Of a stretch of DNA of 64,000 bases, positions 58,303 to 64,000 are shown piece by piece. Origin of the DNA: Chitinophaga sp. YR627 (GTDB lineage: Bacteria > Bacteroidota > Bacteroidia > Chitinophagales > Chitinophagaceae). The stretch spans positions 930,001 through 994,000 of the forward strand of contig NZ_FOUX01000005.1 in NCBI RefSeq assembly GCF_900114995.1. The letters are read 5' to 3'. A program made the position numbers and the translations under genes. Below the pieces are notes generated by a model. That model was not told the origin of the DNA. It did no database searches and saw only the letters and a list, made by a program, of their open reading frames with translations. The stretch's first letter is position 1, and each line of letters begins with the position of its first letter.

Positions 58303-60450
58303 ATGCGTTGTCACTTATTCAAACATACACTCCCTCTTATCTCAATGCTGATAGGATCAGCCTCCGTGAAAGCACAGTCAGGAGGAGGTTCATTTATCTT
58401 AAAAGGACAGGTAGTAGCCGATAGTTATCCGGCAGTACTCTATCTTGATTATGACCTGAACAGCAAGAACTGGATAAAAGATTCTGTTATTCTGAAAAAT
58501 GGACATTTCAAATTTAAGGGCAACCTTAAAAGACCGCTGGCCGCCAGACTGATATTCAAAAATCAACCAGGCTACAGGCATTTTTATCTGCAACCGGGTA
58601 CCATAGAAGTAAATACCACCGGTTCACTGGATAGCGCTATTGTCAGCGGTAGCCCGAATACAGGCATACAGGACAGGTTCTCTGCGTTCCGGGAAAGTTA
58701 TGCCGGTGTCTTCGCCAGATTACGTAACAGGTCCTTTTTCAACCGGGGTAATCAGGATACCCTGGATGCTGTAAAAGCGGAGACGGCGGTAGCGCAAAAG
58801 CAATACGTCAGTGAACTGGCAGATCTGATCAGGGAAAATGCAGATGCTTATGCTTCATGGGATATCGTTTATAACTGCCGTATAGGGATGGACCCGGACT
58901 TTATAACACCGCTGTTTGATGCATTGAGTCCGAGACTAAAAAATGCGCCGGAAGGCAAAGAGCTGGCTACGCAGATCGCCAATGTCAGAAAAGTCATGGA
59001 GGGTGCTCCGGCGCCTGATTTTACACAGTCAGATGTAAAAGGGAATCAGATCAGCCTGTCTTCTTTCCGTGGTAAATATGTACTGGTAGACTTCTGGGCC
59101 AGCTGGTGTGGCGTTTGCCGCATGGAGAACCCGAATGTACTGCGTGCCTATAATGTTTTTAAAGACCGAGGTTTCACCGTACTGGGCGTATCCCTCGACG
59201 ACTCTACCCAGCACCAGAAATGGCTGAAGGCGATCGAAGAAGATAACATGCCCTGGCAACAGGTATCAGACCTGAAAGGCAGGAATAATATGGCGGCTAT
59301 ACAGTATGGCATCAGGGGGATTCCGCAAAACGTGCTGATAGATCCTAATGGCGTTATAGTAGGCAAGAACCTGCGGGATAAGGAACTGATGAACAAACTG
59401 ATTGAAATCTTCGATAAGGGCTATAACATGCGTATGGAAGGCGATATCAAAGGCTTTAAGGACAGCATCATTATCTTTACCTATAACAGGGATAATGCAC
59501 AGATACATGATACGGTTTCCATTCAGAACGGACAGTTCAACTGGCTGGCTTTAATGAAGGAACCACAGGCGGTACAGGCGATCAGTCTGCCCAATCATCA
59601 CATGCTCCGTTTCTATTCTGATATCGGGTACCTGCAATTCTCTGCAAAAGCCGATTCATTGGCAGCATTTACCCTGAAAGGCTCCGCATTGCAGGATGAA
59701 GCGAACTTCTTCAAGGCCTCTGTAAAGACAATCACTGATCAGCAGACAGAAGTAGTAACGAAATATTACGCTGCAAACAGTAAAGAGGCACAGCGTCCTT
59801 ATAAAGCACAAATGAAGACCTTACAGGATGAATATAACGGTCGTGTCAGGAAATACATTCAGGAGAATTTCTACAGCCTGTATGCGTTGCAGATGGTGAA
59901 AGATATGGCGGAAGATCTGACCGGACCGGAATATGGAGAAGTCAATCCGCTCTTTATGCGGTTACCGGAAGTGATTCGCGGAACGCCTACCGGAAAAATG
60001 GTAGCTGAAAAGATGCCGGTTATAAAAAGACAGGCTATTGGTGAAGCAGTGACCAATTTCTCTCAGTCTGACAGTACCGGTAAGAACATCTCTATGGCTG
60101 ATTTCAAAGGCAAATATGTACTGGTGGATTTCTGGGCCAGCTGGTGCGGTCCCTGTCGTGCAGAAAACCCGAACGTATTGAAAGCATACGATGCCTTCAA
60201 GGCCAAAGGATTTACCGTAGTAGGCATTTCCCTTGATACGGATGCCTTTAAATGGAAAAAAGCCATCCATGATGATCATATGCCATGGACACAGTTATCT
60301 GACCTGAAAGGCTGGAAAAACGAGGTTGCCCAGTATTATGGCGTGCGTGGTATTCCATGGAATATATTGGTAGGCCCGGATGGTAAGATCATTGCTAAAA
60401 GCCTGAGAGATGAAGAGCTGATGAACAAGCTATCGGAGATCCTGCATTAA
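58303..60450 (+). CDS. Tandem DUF4369-thioredoxin (TlpA-like) fusion protein, exported
   Basis: The product has 715 residues from ATG 58303, which opens a signal peptide (RCHLFKHTLPLISMLIGSASVKAQ); the longer frame runs into susD. It consists of two copies of the same module. The first is a DUF4369-like beta domain (GSFILKGQVVADSYPAVLYLD) plus a redoxin domain with Cys269-Gly-Val-Cys272 in DFWASWCGVC. The second is a similar beta domain (about 385-470) plus a redoxin domain with Cys615-Gly-Pro-Cys618. Such proteins are periplasmic thiol-disulfide oxidoreductases. Two unequal active sites on one chain are unusual and may act in sequence. It is the last gene of the sigma-FecR-SusCD operon. Confidence 0.88.
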   Translation: MRCHLFKHTLPLISMLIGSASVKAQSGGGSFILKGQVVADSYPAVLYLDYDLNSKNWIKDSVILKNGHFKFKGNLKRPLAARLIFKNQPGYRHFYLQPGTIEVNTTGSLDSAIVSGSPNTGIQDRFSAFRESYAGVFARLRNRSFFNRGNQDTLDAVKAETAVAQKQYVSELADLIRENADAYASWDIVYNCRIGMDPDFITPLFDALSPRLKNAPEGKELATQIANVRKVMEGAPAPDFTQSDVKGNQISLSSFRGKYVLVDFWASWCGVCRMENPNVLRAYNVFKDRGFTVLGVSLDDSTQHQKWLKAIEEDNMPWQQVSDLKGRNNMAAIQYGIRGIPQNVLIDPNGVIVGKNLRDKELMNKLIEIFDKGYNMRMEGDIKGFKDSIIIFTYNRDNAQIHDTVSIQNGQFNWLALMKEPQAVQAISLPNHHMLRFYSDIGYLQFSAKADSLAAFTLKGSALQDEANFFKASVKTITDQQTEVVTKYYAANSKEAQRPYKAQMKTLQDEYNGRVRKYIQENFYSLYALQMVKDMAEDLTGPEYGEVNPLFMRLPEVIRGTPTGKMVAEKMPVIKRQAIGEAVTNFSQSDSTGKNISMADFKGKYVLVDFWASWCGPCRAENPNVLKAYDAFKAKGFTVVGISLDTDAFKWKKAIHDDHMPWTQLSDLKGWKNEVAQYYGVRGIPWNILVGPDGKIIAKSLRDEELMNKLSEILH

Positions 60451-60487
60451 TCACCGTTTCTTATATACAGTCATAAACCAACCGTTC

Positions 60488-60519
60488 AACAGCCGTTTCG
60501 CCTTTGGTGGGCGGCTGTT
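60488..60519 (+). terminator. Intrinsic terminator after TlpA-like gene
   Basis: The stem AACAGCCG/CGGCTGTT with a 16-base loop is followed by TCTTTT. It ends the operon begun at 51380. Confidence 0.75.
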
Positions 60520-60545
60520 TCTTTTATGAAACGCCTATAATGCAG

Positions 60546-60574
60546 GAAGCCGTCCACCAAAGGTGAACGGCTTC
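60546..60574 (-). terminator. Probable terminator hairpin of dnaK
   Basis: The stem GAAGCCGT/ACGGCTTC with inner CACC/GGTG pairing lies about 30 bases past the dnaK stop on the minus strand. No T run follows, so the call is moderate. Confidence 0.5.
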
Positions 60575-60603
60575 TCTATCCTAAATATCCCTAAGCTATT
60601 TGC

Positions 60604-62508
60604 TTATTTTACTTCTTCGAATTCAGCATCGGTTACGCCTTCGTTGCCGGCAGCGCTACCCTGTGGCTGACCTTCTGCACCTGCACCACCGTTAGCCTGT
60701 GCTTCCTGTGTTGCTTTGTACAGTTCTTCAGAAGCAGCGGTCCATGCGTTGTTCATTTCTGTAACAGCTGCATCTACCTGAGCGACATCACCGCTCTTCT
60801 GTGCTTCTTTCAGTTTGTTCAGCGCAGTTTCGATCGTGCTCTTCTTATCCGCAGGGATCTTGTCACCGTATTCTTTCAGCTGTTTTTCAGTCTGGAAGAT
60901 CAGGCTATCTGCCTGGTTCAGTTTCTCGATCTTTTCGCGTGCTTCTTTATCTGAAGACTCGTTCGCTTTCGCTTCAGCCTTCATTTTTTCGATCTCTTCT
61001 TTGCTCAGACCACTACCTGCTTCGATACGGATGTTCTGTGTTTTACCAGTTCCTTTATCTTTTGCAGTTACGTGCAGGATACCATTCGCATCGATATCGA
61101 AGATAACTTCTACCTGAGGTACACCGCGTGGTGCTGGTGGGATACCATCCAGGATGAAGCGACCCAGTGTACGGTTCTGGCTTGCTAAAGGACGCTCACC
61201 CTGCAGTACGTGGATCTCAACGCTTGGCTGGTTATCAGCAGCAGTAGAGAATGTTTCTGATTTTTTGCTTGGAATTGTTGTGTTAGACTCGATCAGTTTA
61301 GTGAACACACCACCCATGGTTTCGATACCCAGAGAAAGCGGGGTAACGTCCAGCAGCAATACGTCTTTTACTTCACCAGTCAGTACACCACCCTGGATAG
61401 CAGCACCGATTGCAACTACTTCATCCGGGTTTACACTTCTGTTCGGTTTTTTACCGAAGAATTTTTCTACCACTTCCTGGATCTTAGGGATACGGGTAGA
61501 ACCACCTACCAGGATCACTTCGTCGATTTCAGAAGGGTTCATGCCAGCGTCTTTCAGCGCTTTACGGCAAGGCTCCAGTGTTCTTTCAACCAGGTTATCT
61601 GCCAGTTGTTCGAATTTAGGACGGCTCAGTTTTTTCACCAGGTGTTTAGGCACGCCATCAACAGCGGTGATATAAGGCAGGTTGATTTCAGTTTCCTGAG
61701 AAGAAGACAGTTCGATCTTTGCTTTCTCTGCTGCTTCTTTCAGACGCTGCCATGCCATTGGATCTTTGTGCAGGTCAACCGCTTCATCTTTCTTGAATTC
61801 TTCAGCCAGCCAGTCCATGATCACTTTATCGAAGTCATCACCACCTAAGTGTGTATCACCATTGGTAGATTTTACTTCAAATACACCATCACCCAGTTCA
61901 AGCACGGAGATATCGAATGTACCACCACCTAAGTCGAATACAGCGATCTTGCTGTCAGCATGTTTTTTATCCAGACCGTAAGCCAGTGCCGCAGCAGTTG
62001 GCTCGTTAATGATACGGCGTACTGTCAGACCAGCGATCTCACCAGCTTCTTTAGTAGCCTGACGCTGTGCGTCATTGAAGTAAGCAGGTACAGTGATAAC
62101 CGCTTCTGTTACTTCCTGACCCAGATAATCTTCCGCAGTTTTCTTCATTTTCTGAAGGATCATTGCAGAGATTTCCTGTGGAGTATATAATCTCCCGTCA
62201 ATATCGATACGTGTAGTGTTGTTTTCGCCACGTGCTACTTTGTAGCTCCAGTGAGGAATTTCATTGGATAATTCGTCAAAATGACGACCCATGAAACGTT
62301 TCACTGACATGATAGTGTTTACCGGGTTAGTGATTGCCTGACGTTTTGCAGGATCACCTACCTTTCTTTCACCATTTTTTAAGAAACCCACAACGGAGGG
62401 CGTAGTTCTGCGTCCTTCATCATTGGCAATTACTACCGGTTCGTTACCTTCCATAACGGCAACGCATGAGTTGGTAGTACCTAAGTCAATACCTATTATC
62501 TTTCCCAT
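60604..62508 (-). CDS. dnaK: Hsp70 chaperone DnaK
   Basis: The product has 634 residues from ATG 62508 (MGKIIGIDLGTTNSCVAVMEG). The longer open frame upstream lacks similarity to DnaK and was rejected. ATPase-domain signatures are present: IDLGTTNSC, VFDLGGGTFDISVLELGDG and VILVGGSTRIPKIQ. The substrate-binding domain contains LLLDVTPLSLGIETMGGV and GIPPAPRGVPQVEVIFDIDANGIL, followed by the helical lid and the conserved acidic end EFEEVK. It is a cytosolic ATP-dependent folding chaperone working with DnaJ and GrpE, which are not in the window. It appears monocistronic. I see no CIRCE element upstream. Confidence 0.98.
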   Translation of the reverse strand: MGKIIGIDLGTTNSCVAVMEGNEPVVIANDEGRRTTPSVVGFLKNGERKVGDPAKRQAITNPVNTIMSVKRFMGRHFDELSNEIPHWSYKVARGENNTTRIDIDGRLYTPQEISAMILQKMKKTAEDYLGQEVTEAVITVPAYFNDAQRQATKEAGEIAGLTVRRIINEPTAAALAYGLDKKHADSKIAVFDLGGGTFDISVLELGDGVFEVKSTNGDTHLGGDDFDKVIMDWLAEEFKKDEAVDLHKDPMAWQRLKEAAEKAKIELSSSQETEINLPYITAVDGVPKHLVKKLSRPKFEQLADNLVERTLEPCRKALKDAGMNPSEIDEVILVGGSTRIPKIQEVVEKFFGKKPNRSVNPDEVVAIGAAIQGGVLTGEVKDVLLLDVTPLSLGIETMGGVFTKLIESNTTIPSKKSETFSTAADNQPSVEIHVLQGERPLASQNRTLGRFILDGIPPAPRGVPQVEVIFDIDANGILHVTAKDKGTGKTQNIRIEAGSGLSKEEIEKMKAEAKANESSDKEAREKIEKLNQADSLIFQTEKQLKEYGDKIPADKKSTIETALNKLKEAQKSGDVAQVDAAVTEMNNAWTAASEELYKATQEAQANGGAGAEGQPQGSAAGNEGVTDAEFEEVK

Positions 62509-62760
62509 AATTATAAATATTCTCGCTTGTAGTTGTAGATAGATTTTTTGTCTCCGAACTAGCAAATGTCAATGATTATGCCAATGGAGCCGTCATGCAA
62601 TTATGTCAGTTTCCAATGTCAGTTAACCGCCAAATACTGGCAAAAGCGACCAGGCGACTGAACAATTTTCATGAAAAAAGGTTTGTAAGGTAACCCACGG
62701 CACCAACCATGCCCGGGCGAGTAATGCAAATTCAATTTTATATCTAACCCTGAACAAATT

Positions 62761-64000
62761 ATGAAAAACTCCTCCTTTTTCCGGGCAGCCTGTATGGTAG
62801 CCCTTTTTACCCCCTTATGCAGTATAGCCCAGACTTCTGTTACTGGTCCTATTTTTACTGATGGCCCTGGTTACCGCCGCTTTTCGGTAGGTGTAAACGG
62901 GGGATTGCTGGCTCCGGTAGCACCAACGGGTGGCAGCAACGATTTCACAAAATGGAAAGCTCAGGCCGGTTATGGCGCCTACGTAAAGTACCAGATTTTA
63001 CATTCGCTGGGCATCCAGGCCAACTATACAGGTGGCAAGCTGGCAGGCAATAATGACCGCAAGTTGGGGAATGGTAAGATGCCCGACCGGGATGTTAACT
63101 CATTTGAAACCAGTCTGAAGTGGTCTGCCGGTCTGAGTGCGGTTGTCAATGTGGCAACTATTAACTGGATGTATAAAAAGAATGCCGTACAGATATATGT
63201 ATCTGCGGGTGGTGGTCTGGCAGGCTATTCTCCCAGGATCAGTTCACAGGTAGAAGGCGGCACCATGGAAGAATATAAAAAGGAAGGCATTATTAAAGAA
63301 TTCTATGTGCCAATCGGTGCAGGTCTGAAGTTCAAACTCTCAGAATCTGTCAACCTGGATCTGGGATATACCATGCACTATGTGGATGGTGATAACCTGG
63401 ATGGTTTTAATTATGGTCCCAACAGGGATAAATTCTCTTACGGTTACGCAGGTCTCGAATTTCCGCTGGGTAAAAGAACTAAACCAGCCCTTAACTGGCA
63501 AAACCCGGCCAGGGTCATGTACGATGAAATGGCACAACAGAAAGCCAATCTGCAGTCCGAACTGGAAGCCTCCCGCGCACTTAACACCAAACTAACCGCT
63601 GATGTGGATAAGTTGATGGCAGATGCTGATGGGGATGGCGTATCTGACTATTTTGATAAATGTCCGGGTACGGCTGCCGGTACCAAGGTAGATGGCAGTG
63701 GCTGTGAATTACCAAAAGATACGACGCCTAAACAGATCATTACTAAAGTCACCATCACAGAAGATGACCGCCGACTGATCAAGGATGCGATCCAGAACCT
63801 GGAATTTGAAACGGCTAAATCCAGCATCAAAGCCAACTCCTACCCGTCACTGGATAAGGTGGCAGAAATGTTGCGCACTAAAGGCTTCAGCCTGAAACTG
63901 GGCGGTCATACCGACAATGTAGGTAATGCCACCAAAAACATGGCATTGTCAAAAGACAGAGCTGAATCTGTTAAACAGTACCTTGTTGAGCATGGGGCGA
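62761..64000 (+). CDS. OmpA-family outer-membrane protein (cut by right edge)
   Basis: The frame opens at ATG 62761 and runs to the edge without a stop (413 codons). The signal peptide is MKNSSFFRAACMVALFTPLCSIAQ. An eight-strand-type barrel follows (FSVGVNGGLLAPVAPTGGSND … YGYAGLEFPLG), then a coiled segment, then a calcium-binding thrombospondin-3-like repeat (DADGDGVSDYFDKCPGTAAGT). The OmpA peptidoglycan-binding domain includes NLEFETAKSSIKANSYPSLDKVAEML and GHTDNVGNATKNMALSKDRAESV. It anchors the outer membrane to peptidoglycan. Only the last part of the OmpA domain is missing. Confidence 0.92.
   Translation, partial: MKNSSFFRAACMVALFTPLCSIAQTSVTGPIFTDGPGYRRFSVGVNGGLLAPVAPTGGSNDFTKWKAQAGYGAYVKYQILHSLGIQANYTGGKLAGNNDRKLGNGKMPDRDVNSFETSLKWSAGLSAVVNVATINWMYKKNAVQIYVSAGGGLAGYSPRISSQVEGGTMEEYKKEGIIKEFYVPIGAGLKFKLSESVNLDLGYTMHYVDGDNLDGFNYGPNRDKFSYGYAGLEFPLGKRTKPALNWQNPARVMYDEMAQQKANLQSELEASRALNTKLTADVDKLMADADGDGVSDYFDKCPGTAAGTKVDGSGCELPKDTTPKQIITKVTITEDDRRLIKDAIQNLEFETAKSSIKANSYPSLDKVAEMLRTKGFSLKLGGHTDNVGNATKNMALSKDRAESVKQYLVEHGA

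Noticed and set aside
62509..62565. 20-residue N-terminal extension of DnaK
   Set aside because: DnaK proteins start at MGKIIGIDLGTTNS; the extra residues are basic and unrelated.

Overview
The window is chromosomal DNA of a Bacteroidota bacterium, most likely Chitinophaga or a close relative in Chitinophagaceae. The evidence is the gene content: SusC/SusD and DUF4249 outer-membrane pairs, FecR anti-sigma factors, a very large type IX (CHU_C) sorted protein with a PorP/SprF partner, LytTR two-component genes, and a TssD/VgrG/Rhs cluster of the Bacteroidota-type VI secretion system. Clear Shine-Dalgarno sites are scarce, and several upstream regions carry TAnnTTTG, the Bacteroidota -7 element. 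I saw no tRNA, rRNA, insertion sequence, integrase or CRISPR array.

Layout. 1-9.8 kb is housekeeping and metabolic: an AraC-type regulator cut by the left edge, a 2OG-Fe(II) oxygenase, a quinone oxidoreductase, a serine hydrolase, a WG-repeat protein and an ackA-phosphoketolase pair forming a complete acetyl-phosphate shunt. 9.8-10.6 kb holds a marR gene flanked on both sides by near-identical palindromes, followed by two copies of a terminator-plus-19-base repeat. 10.6-16.1 kb is a PorP/SprF gene with a 1483-residue surface protein. 16.9-21.8 kb is a six-gene minus-strand operon running from an ECF sigma factor and an inner-membrane/beta-barrel fusion to an OB-fold protein, a cytochrome c lipoprotein, YceI and DUF5777. 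22.3-23.6 kb encodes a single polypeptide that fuses an ECF sigma factor to a transmembrane FecR domain. Unusual tandem repeats lie on both sides of it. 24-36 kb carries small hypotheticals, an SDR, a lone CheB domain, LigD (ligase plus polymerase only) with a histone-like Lys/Ala-repeat protein, a LytS/LytR pair divergent from a TonB receptor-DUF4249 operon, an AraC regulator and an inositol-phosphatase-like gene.

36.5-46.6 kb is an orphan type VI secretion effector island: TssD (Hcp), a Tae4 peptidoglycan amidase, an exported protein of unknown family in the immunity position, VgrG, a TPR-like probable adaptor, a PAAR-like Rhs protein ending in a GIY-YIG-type nuclease toxin, and a leucine-rich protein in the immunity position. 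Localisation fits the logic: the partner of the periplasmic toxin has a signal peptide, while the partner of the nuclease does not.

47.7-48.6 kb contains a small system that looks undescribed to me: an 11-bp-arm palindrome, a TATATTTG promoter element, a 24-codon leader ORF ending in four consecutive Cys codons, and then a peroxiredoxin-fold protein with no cysteine at all, whose WCPYC-type active site reads WNGYG. The likely theme is sulfur limitation. 49-64 kb is a DUF6807/dipeptide-epimerase pair, a sigma-FecR-SusC-SusD-TlpA operon whose last gene fuses two DUF4369-thioredoxin modules, dnaK, and an OmpA-family gene cut by the right edge.

Everything here was read by eye. Family names come from motif recognition, without database searches.
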